In this document: positions 17,486 through 26,351 of the stretch, one piece after another | How positions within the stretch are numbered: the stretch's first letter is position 1 | Layout: each line of letters begins with the position of its first letter | Source: an uncultured Oscillospiraceae bacterium | Lineage (GTDB): Bacteria; Bacillota; Clostridia; Oscillospirales; Oscillospiraceae | Length of the DNA stretch: 64,000 nucleotides | Direction: 5' to 3' | NCBI GenBank assembly: GCA_910578505.1 | Contig: CAJTPV010000005.1 | Span: forward strand, 1 to 64,000 | Position numbers and translations under genes: made by a program | Notes under the pieces: generated by a model | What the model saw: the letters and a program-made list of their open reading frames with translations, nothing else | What the model was told of the DNA's origin: nothing | Databases searched by the model: none

Positions 17486-18568
17486 TCAGATATATCCTTC
17501 CGCGCACAGCAGCTCCGCCAGCAGCACGGCCCCGCCGGCCGCGCCCCGCAGCGTGTTGTGGCTGAGGCAAACGAACTTATAGTCGTACTGGGTATCCGGG
17601 CGCAGGCGGCCCACCGACACTGCCATGCCGTTTTCCAGCATCCGGTCCAGACGGGTCTGGGGCCGGTCCGGCTCCTCAAAGTAGTGCAGGAACTGCTTGG
17701 GGGCGGAGGGCAGGTTCAGCTCCTGGGCCCGGCCGGAGAAATTGGCCCAGTCCGCCTTGATCTGCTCCATGGACGGCTTGCGGCCCTCCTGGAAGGACAT
17801 GAAGCAGGCCGCCATGTGGCCGTCCTGACAGGCCACCCGGAAGCACTGGGCCGTGATGGCCGGCCCCTGGGCCAGGACGAATTTGCCGTCCTCGACGGTT
17901 CCCCACAGCTTCATAGGCTCCTTCTCCGACTTCTCCTCCTCGCCGCCGATGTAGGGGATGCAGTTGTCCACCATCTCCGGCCAGCGCGCAAAGGTCTTGC
18001 CCGCGCCGGAAATAGCCTGGTAGGTGCACACCAGGGCCTTGTCCAGCCCGTACTTCAGCAGCGGCGTCAGGGCCGGGACGTAGGACTGCAGGGAGCAGTT
18101 GGACTTCACGGCCACAAAGCCCCGCCTGGTGCCCAGCCGCTTGCGCTGCTGCTCAATGATGCGGATGTGGTCCGCGTTGATCTCCGGCACCACCATGGGC
18201 ACGTCCTCTGTCCAGCGGTTGGCGCTGTTGTTGGAGACCACGGGGCACTCCAGCTTGGCGTACTTCTCCTCCAGGGCCTTGATCTCCTCCTTCTTCATAT
18301 CCACCGCGCAGAAGACAAAGTCCACCTGCCCGGCCAGCTTCTCCGCGTCCGCCTCCGCGTCCAGGATCACAAGCCCCTTGGCCATCTCCGGGATGGGGGT
18401 GGTCATGGCCCAGCGGCTGCTGACAGCCTCCTCATAGGTCTTGCCCGCGCTGCGGGCGCTGGCGGCCACAGCCGTCAGATGGAACCACGGGTGGTTCTCC
18501 ATCAGCGTCACAAAGCGCTGGCCAACCATTCCCGTGCAGCCGATAATTCCGACACGATATTCCTTCAT
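17486..18568 (-). CDS. asd: Aspartate-semialdehyde dehydrogenase
   Basis: Reduces aspartyl phosphate to aspartate semialdehyde with NADPH, feeding lysine, threonine and methionine. 360 aa of the longer archaeal/fungal-like type: N-terminal GIIGCTGMVGQRF nucleotide loop, catalytic Cys in VKSNCSLQS, and GAGKTFARWPEM later. GGGAGG is 11 nt before ATG 18568. Its own promoter and terminator make it monocistronic. Confidence 0.95.
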   Translation of the reverse strand: MKEYRVGIIGCTGMVGQRFVTLMENHPWFHLTAVAASARSAGKTYEEAVSSRWAMTTPIPEMAKGLVILDAEADAEKLAGQVDFVFCAVDMKKEEIKALEEKYAKLECPVVSNNSANRWTEDVPMVVPEINADHIRIIEQQRKRLGTRRGFVAVKSNCSLQSYVPALTPLLKYGLDKALVCTYQAISGAGKTFARWPEMVDNCIPYIGGEEEKSEKEPMKLWGTVEDGKFVLAQGPAITAQCFRVACQDGHMAACFMSFQEGRKPSMEQIKADWANFSGRAQELNLPSAPKQFLHYFEEPDRPQTRLDRMLENGMAVSVGRLRPDTQYDYKFVCLSHNTLRGAAGGAVLLAELLCAEGYI

Positions 18569-18684
18569 GCTCGATAAAACCTCCCAAATGAACGCTCACG
18601 GACGGCAGATGGCAGTTGCAATATTTTCCGCCCCCGTGTATACTGTATGATGGTATGCCGCCAATGTGTGCGGACTACGGTAAT

Positions 18685-18713
18685 TTCATACCACAGAACA
18701 GCCGGGCTGTCAA
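18685..18713 (-). promoter_or_regulatory. Promoter of asd
   Basis: TTGACA (18713-18708) and TATGAA (18690-18685), 17 bp apart on the minus strand. The resulting leader is about 110 nt; I recognise no T-box or riboswitch in it. The rest of the 323-bp gap to queA holds nothing else I can name. Confidence 0.75.
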
Positions 18714-18891
18714 CTGTTTTTGCCCGTTTTCACCGGGTAAAACGGATATTTCTTACACTTTTTCGGACTGTATGTTGCCCAAGGCCACTTTTTGACGGAC
18801 CTGTTTTTATGCAGCGCACATTTGTCAATAAGCTGCGGCATGGTTGGCGGCCGGACAAAACCAGGGGGGATCTCCCCGGAAAGGGAACAAC

Positions 18892-20046
18892 TTGAAGACA
18901 AAAGATTTTGATTTCGCGCTGCCGCCGGAGCTCATCGCCCAGACGCCCCTGGAAAGGCGGGACAGCTCCAGGCTGCTGGCGCTGGACAAGAACACCGGCG
19001 CCTGGTCCCACCGGCATTTTTATGAGCTGCCGGAGCTGCTGCGCCCCGGCGACTGCCTCATCATGAACGACTCCCGTGTCCTGCCCGCCCGGCTGCTGGG
19101 CAGCCGCGTCAGCGCCCAGGGGGAGCGGGGCGGCGCCTGCGAGGTGCTGCTGCTCATCGACCGGGGGGACAACGTGTGGGAGTGTCTGGTGCGGCCGGGG
19201 AAAAAGCTGCGGACCGGGGCGCGGGCCTGCTTCGGGGAACAGGGGGAGCTGACCGGGGAGATTGTCGGGGAGGTGGAGGGCGGCAACCGCCTGATTCGCT
19301 TCCAATACGACGGGATTTTTCTGGAGGTGCTGGAGCGGCTGGGACAGATGCCCATACCGCCGTATATCAAGGAGCAGCTCCAGGACCGGGAGCGCTATCA
19401 GACCGTGTACGCCCGGGTCAGCGGCTCCGCCGCCGCGCCCACCGCGGGGCTGCACTTTACAAAGGCGCTGATGGAGCGGGTGAGGGAGCGGGGAGTCTCC
19501 ATCGGGTATGTGACGCTCCACGTGGGGCTGGGCACCTTCCGCCCGGTGAAGGAGGAGGACATCACCGACCACGCCATGCACAGCGAGTACTGCGTGATCC
19601 CCCAGGAGACGGCGGACCTCATCAACCGCACCAAAGCCGCCGGCGGGCGGGTCATCTGCGTGGGCACCACCTCCTGCCGCACGCTGGAGAGCTGGGCCGG
19701 AGCGGACGGGCATATGGAAGCAAAGGCGGGCTGGACGAACATCTTTATCTATCCCGGCTACTCCTTCAAGGTTATGGACGCCCTGATTACCAACTTCCAC
19801 CTGCCGGAGAGCACGCTGCTGATGCTGGTATCCGCGCTGGCGGGCCGGGAGCATATCCTGGCCGCCTACGAGGAGGCCGTGCGGGAGCGGTACAGGTTCT
19901 TTTCCTTTGGGGATGCGATGTTCATAGCAAGCGGGATCGAAGAAAACGCCAAAAACCTGGAAAAGCCCGAAATACCAATGGTTTCTGGCTTCGGAGGATG
20001 TGCTCCTGAGAAACTATATCCATCTGATTGCCGAAGAGCACAATGA
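18892..20046 (+). CDS. queA: tRNA preQ1 ribosyltransferase-isomerase with aberrant C-terminal tail
   Basis: Transfers and rearranges the ribose of SAM onto preQ1 in tRNA, the penultimate queuosine step. I favour TTG 18892 (LKTKDFDFALPPELIAQ) because homology begins there and GGAAAGGGAA precedes it; ATG 18844 in the same frame is possible. The family body is complete to FFSFGDAMFI, where QueA proteins usually stop. About 38 more residues follow (ASGIEENAKNLEKPEIP...), encoded by a sequence that recurs at 20870. I infer that the original stop was replaced by this repeat. Activity is probably kept, since all conserved motifs (NDSRVLPARLLG, HVGLGTFRPV, TNFHLPEST) precede the tail. Confidence 0.93.
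   Translation: MKTKDFDFALPPELIAQTPLERRDSSRLLALDKNTGAWSHRHFYELPELLRPGDCLIMNDSRVLPARLLGSRVSAQGERGGACEVLLLIDRGDNVWECLVRPGKKLRTGARACFGEQGELTGEIVGEVEGGNRLIRFQYDGIFLEVLERLGQMPIPPYIKEQLQDRERYQTVYARVSGSAAAPTAGLHFTKALMERVRERGVSIGYVTLHVGLGTFRPVKEEDITDHAMHSEYCVIPQETADLINRTKAAGGRVICVGTTSCRTLESWAGADGHMEAKAGWTNIFIYPGYSFKVMDALITNFHLPESTLLMLVSALAGREHILAAYEEAVRERYRFFSFGDAMFIASGIEENAKNLEKPEIPMVSGFGGCAPEKLYPSDCRRAQ
19933..19988 (+). repeat. Degenerate repeat, copy A (inside queA tail)
   Basis: About 56 bp that aligns in the same orientation with 20870-20925, roughly four-fifths identical by eye; the shared ends are GGGAT and GGTTTCTGGC. It encodes the extra C-terminal residues of QueA. Confidence 0.6.
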
Positions 20047-20072
20047 CGTGGTACAATTTAATCAGAATAAAT

Positions 20073-20114
20073 AGGCCTGTTTTTGTTGACAAAACAGGTC
20101 TATTATAATACAAT
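20073..20114 (+). promoter_or_regulatory. Promoter/operator of the PIN TA module
   Basis: TTGACA (20086-20091) and TACAAT (20109-20114) are 17 bp apart. An 11-bp inverted repeat with one G-T pair (20073-20083 with 20091-20101) covers the -35 box. It may serve as the autoregulatory operator and also as the queA terminator, being 26 bp past that stop and followed by an AT run. Confidence 0.65.
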
Positions 20115-20155
20115 ATAAATGACCTAAAAACAGCAAAAAGGAAGGGGCAATTTAT

Positions 20156-20377
20156 ATGACCCAGATTTCGGTGTCCGAGTTGAAGACGAACGCTGGAAAG
20201 TATGTAACGATGGCGATGGATCAGGACATCATGATTACAAAAAACGGGAAGGTAGTCGCTAAGCTGGTGACGGCCAAAGTAGATAAGAGAGAGGCGTTCA
20301 AGCATTTCCTGAGCTTGTTCCCGGAGAAGGGGCTTGACCTCGACCCAGAGAAGGCCAGAGAGGAGCGGCTGGGATGA
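20156..20377 (+). CDS. Phd/YefM family antitoxin of PIN module
   Basis: 73 aa. MTQISVSELKTNAGKYVTMA followed by ITKNGKVVAKLV is the Phd/YefM DNA-binding fold. The charged C-terminal tail (KAREERLG) should clamp the toxin. AAGGAAGGGG precedes ATG 20156. It overlaps the toxin gene by 4 bp (ATGA). Phd-type antitoxins paired with PIN toxins are a known combination. Confidence 0.88.
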   Translation: MTQISVSELKTNAGKYVTMAMDQDIMITKNGKVVAKLVTAKVDKREAFKHFLSLFPEKGLDLDPEKAREERLG

Positions 20378-20799
20378 AGGTGGCCTTTGACACAAACGTC
20401 CTGCTGGACACGATCTTGAACCGGCCAGGTCGGGAGGATGCCCTCAGACTTATGCTGGCGGTGTCCGAAGAGAAATTCGTAGGAGTTGTTTCGGCAAACA
20501 GCATTACAGATATGTATTACTTGGCCAGAAAGGGGATCGGCGATGAGGCGGCAAGAGAGGCCATCTTTGATGTTTTGTCGATGTTTGATGTCGCGCCGGT
20601 AGACGGAGATGTCTGCTCGATGGCTCTGAACACCCCCATGAGCGATTATGAGGATGCCGTACTGGCTGTCTGCGCAGTGAGGGAAGGTGCAGATTACATT
20701 GCGACTGGGGACCAAGGGTTCCTCAAAGCCGATAGCCCCGTGCAGGTCAGAACACCGGCGCAGCTCCTACACTTAATCGAGGCAAGCGAATCCGAATGA
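20374..20799 (+). CDS. PIN-domain ribonuclease toxin (VapC-like)
   Basis: 141 aa. The PIN acidic residues are visible: FDTNVLLD at the N-terminus, the Asp in SDYEDAVLAV, and GDQGF near the end. VapC-type PIN toxins cleave tRNA or rRNA; the target here is unknown. Overlaps its antitoxin by 4 bp. A weak hairpin (about 20806-20833) follows. Confidence 0.88.
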   Translation: MKVAFDTNVLLDTILNRPGREDALRLMLAVSEEKFVGVVSANSITDMYYLARKGIGDEAAREAIFDVLSMFDVAPVDGDVCSMALNTPMSDYEDAVLAVCAVREGADYIATGDQGFLKADSPVQVRTPAQLLHLIEASESE

Positions 20800-20869
20800 G
20801 AGAATATAGGCGTGGCGGCCTTGACTGTCACGCTATTCTCCTGTAAAATGCGAGATGTATAGAGCAGAC

Positions 20870-20925
20870 GGGATAGGCGAAGACGCCGAAGGCCCGGAAA
20901 GCCTGAAATAACAACGGTTTCTGGC
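20870..20925 (+). repeat. Degenerate repeat, copy B (intergenic)
   Basis: Second copy of the repeat that forms the queA tail, here interrupted by stops in every reading and so non-coding. With copy A it brackets the PIN toxin-antitoxin module as direct repeats about 940 bp apart. Confidence 0.55.
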
Positions 20926-21000
20926 CCTGAACGTAAGCCAGACGAAAGCGGTTCATCTGGATAAATACGTTGAGACTGCGGATATTTCCCGAGGAGGAAA

Positions 21001-21030
21001 GCCCAGGAGCCAAGCGGTTCCTGGGCTTTT
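21001..21030 (+). terminator. Terminator-like hairpin before tauE
   Basis: GCCCAGGAGCC with GGTTCCTGGGC (one G-T pair) and a TTTT run. Reading plus, it ends transcription from the toxin-antitoxin side; it is also just beyond the end of the minus-strand tauE operon. Confidence 0.65.
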
Positions 21031-21093
21031 AGCCGCTAACGCGCCGGTGTACGGGCGACACCATCGCGGGCGTTTTTGGGGGGCCGGGGCGCT

Positions 21094-21885
21094 CTACCGC
21101 CCCCCGGCCCCATACCGGACGCAGTTCCATATGCTGATGGCAATGATGACAGCCATCAGCAGAATAAACAGCCGGTCCACCATCCGGCTGTCCATCCGCC
21201 GGTTCATCCACCTGCCGGCAGCGCCGCCGCCGATGCCGCCGGCCACCATCACCGCCAGAGCAGCCGGGCGGAAAGCCGGAACGGAACCGGTGACCGCTGT
21301 CGCTGTCAGATTGGCCAGCTGGCTGAAGAGGATGATGTACAGGCTGTTGGCCGCGGCGGTCTTTGTGTCCATACTGAAAAAGAACGAGAGGACCATCAAA
21401 TTGATCGGGCCGCCGCCAATGCCCAAAAAGCTGGACAGACAGCCCAGGGCCAGCCCAATGACCACACAGACCGGCTTGTTCTCCACCCGATGGGTGGTGA
21501 TTCGCCCCCTGCACAGCGAATACAGCAGCGTCCCGGCGGTAACAGCCGCCAGACACGCCGCCTGCACAGCGCCCACAGCGTCCGGGTTTTCGCTCATCCC
21601 CTTCACCAGGGTAAACAGCCGGCTGCCCAGCAGTCCGCCCGCTGCCGCGCCCAGCGCCAGCGGCGTCCCTGTGTCCACGGATACCTGCCGCTCTCCCCCC
21701 AGCATCGCCCGCCCCACGCTATAGCAGCTCATGGACAGCACCGTACACCCGGAGAGAAAGCTGATGGCCGCGGCGGACCCCATGTGGAACAGGTCCAGCA
21801 CCGGCTTGATAATCACGCCGCCGCCGATGCCGCAGATGGCCCCAGCGGCGCTGGCCAGCAGGCTCACCAAGAAAAATACCGCCAT
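21094..21885 (-). CDS. TauE/SafE family anion exporter or permease
   Basis: 263 aa from ATG 21885 (MAVFFLVSLL), which has AGGAGG upstream; an upstream in-frame start lacks one. Predominantly membrane helices in two repeats, each with a Gly-rich GIGGG motif (ICGIGGGVIIKP and FLGIGGGPINL), the signature of TauE/SafE. Members export sulfite, sulfoacetate or similar organic anions. It is the last gene of the twelve-gene operon, 70 bp after the second ATPase. That suggests export of an anionic by-product of the catabolised substrate, or co-transport of a related acid. Confidence 0.88.
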   Translation of the reverse strand: MAVFFLVSLLASAAGAICGIGGGVIIKPVLDLFHMGSAAAISFLSGCTVLSMSCYSVGRAMLGGERQVSVDTGTPLALGAAAGGLLGSRLFTLVKGMSENPDAVGAVQAACLAAVTAGTLLYSLCRGRITTHRVENKPVCVVIGLALGCLSSFLGIGGGPINLMVLSFFFSMDTKTAAANSLYIILFSQLANLTATAVTGSVPAFRPAALAVMVAGGIGGGAAGRWMNRRMDSRMVDRLFILLMAVIIAISIWNCVRYGAGGR

Positions 21886-21955
21886 ATCCACCTCCTGTTC
21901 TCCTCCGGCCAGCGCGGAAAACCGCGGGAAAATCTCCCCGCAGTTTTCCGGCAAA

Positions 21956-22699
21956 TCACCACCATTTGATCATATCGGTAATATTTTTTCTGATTTCTAT
22001 GAAGTCCGGTGACGAGACGTTCCGCGGCCTGGGCAGATCCACCTGGAATTCCGCCTTCACGCTGGCCGGTTTGTTGCTGAGCACCAGCACCCGGTTTGCC
22101 AGATAGACCGCCTCCTCCAGGTTGTGGGTGATGAAAATGACTGTGCTGCCGGTGGCCTTCCAGAGCTTGATGACCTCGTCCTCCAGGTAATAGCGCATTT
22201 TGATGTCCATCTGCCCATAGGGCTCGTCCATCAGGAGCAGATCCGGATGCATGGCAAAGGCTCTGCCGATGACCACCCGCTGCTCCATGCTCACAGACAT
22301 CTCGTGGGGATAGGCATTGCGGAACCGCTCCAGGCCCAGCAGCTCGATGATGTCGTTGACCCGCTGCTCCATCTCCTTTTTGGGGATCTTCTTGATCTTC
22401 AGCCCGTACTCCAGATTCTGCTGGGTGGTGAGCCAGGGGAAGGCGGACGGCTCCTGGAACACAAAAGAGATGTTGTGCTTGTGCGGGTCCGCAGGCACGC
22501 CGTCAATGAGGATCTGCCCGGAGGTGGGCTCAATCAGCTTGGTCAACAGGTTCAGAAAGGTGGTTTTGCCGCAGCCGGTGGGACCCACGATGCACAGGAA
22601 ATCCCCCTCCTTTACCTCGAAGGATACATTGTCCAGCACCAACAGATCGTCAAAGGCCTTTGTCAGGTTTTCGACCCGGACTTTTGCTTTTTCTTCCAT
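21956..22699 (-). CDS. ABC importer ATPase A with degenerate signature motif
   Basis: 247 aa of the nitrate/sulfonate/taurine (SsuB/TauB) class. Start ATG 22699 is set by GGAGGAG 6 nt upstream. Walker A is GPTGCGKTT, Walker B LLLMDEP with its catalytic Glu, and the switch His is present in FITHNLEEAV. The C-loop, normally LSGGM-QR, reads MSVSMEQR, so the signature Ser-Gly-Gly is lost. Its partner (22720-23477) has the opposite defect, so the pair should form one complete and one degenerate ATP site. Confidence 0.93.
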   Translation of the reverse strand: MEEKAKVRVENLTKAFDDLLVLDNVSFEVKEGDFLCIVGPTGCGKTTFLNLLTKLIEPTSGQILIDGVPADPHKHNISFVFQEPSAFPWLTTQQNLEYGLKIKKIPKKEMEQRVNDIIELLGLERFRNAYPHEMSVSMEQRVVIGRAFAMHPDLLLMDEPYGQMDIKMRYYLEDEVIKLWKATGSTVIFITHNLEEAVYLANRVLVLSNKPASVKAEFQVDLPRPRNVSSPDFIEIRKNITDMIKWW

Positions 22700-22719
22700 A
22701 ACCATCTCCTCCAATCCCT

Positions 22720-23477
22720 CTACAGCGCCAGATCCGTATTGGCTTCGATGCTCTCGCGTATGCGCAGGAACGCAGGGTCGATCTGGTTCCTGGGGCGGGG
22801 CAGATCAATGGGATAGACCGCCTTCACCCGCGCCGGGCACTCACTGAGCAGGATGATGCGGTCCCCCAGATACACCGCCTCCTCAATGTTGTTTGTGACA
22901 AAAATCACCGTCCGCTTCTCCTTCTCCCAGATGCGCAGGACCTCCTCCTCCATCTGGTAGCGGGTCTGGGCGTCCAGCGCGCCGAAGGGCTCGTCCATCA
23001 GCAGGATGTCCGGATCGCTGCAATAGGCCCTGGCAATGCCCACGCGCTGCTTCATGCCGCCGGAGAGCTGCCGGGGATAGGCGCTCTCGAATCCGGCCAG
23101 TCCCACCAGCTCAATGAGGTACTGGGCCTTCTTCCGCCGCTCCGCCTTGGACACGCCCCGGATCTGCGGCGCCAGCTCCACGTTTTCCATGACCGTTTTC
23201 CAGGGGAAAACCGCCGTCTTCTGGAAGACAAAGCCCAGGTTCCTGTTCCCGCCGGTAAATTCGATGGTCCCGGCGGTAGGCGTCTCAAGGCCGCTGATCA
23301 TGTTCAGCAGCACGCTCTTGCCGCACTGCCCCGGCCCCAGGATGACCAGGAACTCATTTTCATACACGTCCAGCGACACGTCGTTCACCGCCTCAAAAAT
23401 CTCCTTCCGGGCGCTGAAGGACTTCGCCGCGCTGCGCACCCGCAGCTTTACTGATTCTTTTCGTTCATCCACGGGCA
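22720..23477 (-). CDS. ABC importer ATPase B lacking the switch histidine
   Basis: About 252 aa of the SsuB/TauB class. Walker A GPGQCGKSV, intact LSGGMKQR signature and Walker B ILLMDEP. The switch (H-loop) His that follows Walker B is Asn: FVTNN instead of FVTHD. The codon is AAC, one base from CAC. The start is ATG 23477, or GTG 23471, which has better spacing from GGAGG. It overlaps the permease gene by 30 bp. It probably pairs with ATPase A as a heterodimer. Confidence 0.92.
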
Positions 23478-24227
23478 TAGCCTCCTCTCGATCAAGCTGA
23501 AGATAGCGCTGAGCAGCGCCCCCACGACCCCGATCAGGATCATGCCGATCAGGACCAGCGCAATGTCGATGCTGTCGCTGCCCCTGGTAATCAGGAAGCC
23601 CAGACCGGCCTTGCTGGCCAGCATCTCGGCGGCCACCACCACCATCCACGCGCTGCTCAGGGCGATTTTCAGCCCCGCCATAATGGCGGGCATGGACGCG
23701 GGCATGACAATATGCAGCAGCATCTGCCAGGAATTGGCCTGATAGACCTTTCCCACGTTGATATACATCGGGTCCACCATGGTCACGCCCGCCGCCGTGT
23801 TCTGGCTGATGATGAAGAAGGAGCCGATGAAGATGATCAGCACCTTCGGAAACTCCCCGATGCCGAACCAGAGGATCACCAGCGGGATCCACGCAATGGG
23901 CGGAATGGGCCGCAGGGCGGTGAAGACCGGGCCGATCATCGCCCGTCCCACCCTGCTCCAGCCCATCACCAGGCCGGTCAGGATGCCCAGGACCGTGGAC
24001 AGGCCCAGGCCGACCAGCACCCGGCGCAGGCTCATCCAGACGTGGCCCAGGACGCTGACCTTGCCGATGGGCTTTTCCGCCAGCTGCATCAGGCGCTCCC
24101 AGGTGCTCCCCGGCGAGGGGAAGAACAGGGGGTTGACCGACGACGCCCAGATCCACAGCAGGAAGAGGATGCCGACGGATATACAGGTGAGAAGGATGTC
24201 CATGGCAGGATTTGTCTTTCGTTTCAT
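23448..24227 (-). CDS. ABC importer permease 1
   Basis: 259 aa, BPD-type inner membrane permease of the taurine/sulfonate class with about six helices. The coupling-helix region has the family pattern ALRPIPPIAWIPLVILWFGIG. It overlaps the upstream permease gene by 4 bp (ATGA) and the ATPase B gene downstream. With permease 2 it should form a heterodimeric channel, since the two differ clearly in sequence. Confidence 0.92.
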   Translation of the reverse strand: MKRKTNPAMDILLTCISVGILFLLWIWASSVNPLFFPSPGSTWERLMQLAEKPIGKVSVLGHVWMSLRRVLVGLGLSTVLGILTGLVMGWSRVGRAMIGPVFTALRPIPPIAWIPLVILWFGIGEFPKVLIIFIGSFFIISQNTAAGVTMVDPMYINVGKVYQANSWQMLLHIVMPASMPAIMAGLKIALSSAWMVVVAAEMLASKAGLGFLITRGSDSIDIALVLIGMILIGVVGALLSAIFSLIERRLCPWMNEKNQ

Positions 24228-25057
24228 CGCTCCGCCCTCCACTGGATCACTCTGTTTTCGAGCAGGCCCACAAGCCAGTGCAGCACCGCGCCGGTGATGC
24301 CGATGGTGAACATGCCCACGATGATGATGTCCGACCGGCCAAAGGACCGCCCCTGCTGGATCATGTATCCCAGCCCGGAGGTGGCCGCGATCAGCTCCGC
24401 CGCCACCAGTGTGGACCATGCGTTTCCCAGCGCCACCCGGATGCCGGTGAAGGCCATCGGCATGGCGGAGGGGATGCAGACCGTGGTAAAGATCTCCCAC
24501 CGGCTGGCGCCGCAGGTCTTTGCCACGCTGATCAGCACCGGATTGGTCAGCCGGATGCCGGTGTAGGAGTTGATCACGCAGGGGACAAAGGCGGCGACAA
24601 AAATGATGAACGCCTTGGCCGTGGTGCCGATGCCCAGCCAGATCAGCGACAGCGGGATCCACGCAATGGGCGGGATGGGCCGCATGATCTCAAAGATGGG
24701 GGAAATCAGCTTGTCCAGCGTATAGTAATAGGAGAGGAACAGCCCCAGGGGCACGCCCACCGCCACAGCCAGCGAGTAGCCGCAGAACACCAGCTTGAGG
24801 CTGGTCCACAGGTGGACGCCCAGCACCGCGCCGTCGGGCTTCGGGTCGGTGAGCTTGATAAAAAACGTCTTCAAAACCGTGGTGGGGGCGCACAAATACT
24901 TGGCGTTCACCATCCCCAGCCGGACGGCGGCCTCCCACAGCGCCAGCAGCACAAGGACTGTCCCAGCGGACAGCATCAGCAGCCGCAGCTTTTCCCGCCG
25001 CTGGTTTTGCCGCTCTTTTTCGATTGAACTCTGAGCCGTAGTGATATCATTTCCCAT
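24224..25057 (-). CDS. ABC importer permease 2
   Basis: 277 aa from ATG 25057 (MGNDITTAQ), with GAGGTG upstream. BPD-type permease with MRPIPPIAWIPLSLIWLGIG before the coupling helix, close to but distinct from permease 1, so the pair arose by an old duplication. It follows the binding-protein gene by 71 bp. Confidence 0.92.
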   Translation of the reverse strand: MGNDITTAQSSIEKERQNQRREKLRLLMLSAGTVLVLLALWEAAVRLGMVNAKYLCAPTTVLKTFFIKLTDPKPDGAVLGVHLWTSLKLVFCGYSLAVAVGVPLGLFLSYYYTLDKLISPIFEIMRPIPPIAWIPLSLIWLGIGTTAKAFIIFVAAFVPCVINSYTGIRLTNPVLISVAKTCGASRWEIFTTVCIPSAMPMAFTGIRVALGNAWSTLVAAELIAATSGLGYMIQQGRSFGRSDIIIVGMFTIGITGAVLHWLVGLLENRVIQWRAER

Positions 25058-25128
25058 AAAAACACCTCGCTTATAGAGGAATGGGGCCGGATGGCCAAAA
25101 CCCTCCGGCCTCATTCCCTGCTTGTTCC

Positions 25129-26262
25129 TTACCTGGCCGCGGCGATCTCCATCATATCATCGAGGATAAAGTCGCTCTCTGCCATCCGGTCATAGTCCGC
25201 CTGCTCAATATTGCCCTGGGAGAGCATGAAGTCCGCGTACTTGAGCAGGATCTCCCTGGCGGGCACGCTGCCGTTTTCATCGGGTGTGAACATGGCAGCC
25301 TGCTGCTCCAGCGGGAGGAACGGGCGGTCCACAACGATCACGGCGCAGTCCTCCTCTGTCACAGAGATGCCCTCGGAGGTCTGGAAGTCGTAGAGCTCCG
25401 CGGCGGCGGCAGCGGCATCGGAGGCCAGGATGTCGGAGGCCTCCAGATAGATGTCCAGCCACTGCCTGACCGCCTCCGGCTTCTCCTTGACAGCCGCGTC
25501 GGTAGCCACGATGACGGCGGGTAGCTCAATGCCCAGCGCCTCGGCGCAGGACACCTTGACCCAGTTGTTCTCCACCGCTTTCGCGCCCAGCGCATCCCAC
25601 AGGCAGACCACATCGGCCTCGCCGGCCAGGAACGCGGTGTAGCAGTTGGCCACGGAGGCGTCCACGATGTTGATGTCGCTCTCGGTCAGCCCCAGGTGCT
25701 CCAGGGTGCCCAGCAGGACCATGTGGCAGATGGTGCCGCGGTTGCAGAGGACGGTCAGTCCCCGCCAGTCCTCCGCCGTGCCGACCACGCCGTCCGCATC
25801 AGCGGCAGCGGAGGCCAGAGGGCTGTCCGGACGCACCCAGATGTCCGTGGTCTTGGTGTCGGGGGTGGTGAAGCCCAGGACCTTCATATCGTAGTTGATG
25901 ATCCCCAGCACCACGCCGCCCAGGCCGGTGGTCCCCACCTCCCACGCGCCGCTGGCGATGGCCTCGTTCTGCACAGGGCCGTTGGAGTAGATGTCGATGG
26001 TGTAGTTGAAATAGTCGTCATACATGCCGTTTTCGGCTGCGTACATGCCCGGCAGCGCGTGGGCATAGGGGTGGTGGCTGATCTTCAGGTCCACCTTCTC
26101 CGCCGGCTTGTCTGTGCCGGCGGGGGCGGCGTCGTCTTTTCCGCTGTTGGCGGCGGCGGAATCGTCCGGCTTGTTATTGGCGCCGCCGCCGCAGCCGGCG
26201 AGAGCGCCCAAAAGGAAGGCCGCGCACAGCAGCAAGGCAAGGATCTTTTTCGTCTTCTTCAT
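25129..26262 (-). CDS. NMT1/SsuA/TauA-type substrate-binding lipoprotein
   Basis: 377 aa. Lipoprotein signal peptide (KKTKKILALLLCAAF) ending in the lipobox LAGC at about residue 24, then a Gly/Ala/Asp linker. The body has the two-lobed pattern of the NMT1-like binding proteins for sulfonates, nitrate and pyrimidine precursors (NEAIASGAWEVGTTGLGG; FLAGEADVVCLWDALG). The ligand cannot be read from sequence. It is the extracellular receptor of the importer encoded by the next four genes. Confidence 0.93.
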   Translation of the reverse strand: MKKTKKILALLLCAAFLLGALAGCGGGANNKPDDSAAANSGKDDAAPAGTDKPAEKVDLKISHHPYAHALPGMYAAENGMYDDYFNYTIDIYSNGPVQNEAIASGAWEVGTTGLGGVVLGIINYDMKVLGFTTPDTKTTDIWVRPDSPLASAAADADGVVGTAEDWRGLTVLCNRGTICHMVLLGTLEHLGLTESDINIVDASVANCYTAFLAGEADVVCLWDALGAKAVENNWVKVSCAEALGIELPAVIVATDAAVKEKPEAVRQWLDIYLEASDILASDAAAAAAELYDFQTSEGISVTEEDCAVIVVDRPFLPLEQQAAMFTPDENGSVPAREILLKYADFMLSQGNIEQADYDRMAESDFILDDMMEIAAAR

Positions 26263-26351
26263 GATTTCTTCTCCTCTTTTTCAGATTTTATGTCATGGGC
26301 TGGAACCCCCATAACCGTTTTGACAGGAGAGGGCGGGGCCCCCTCCGGCTG

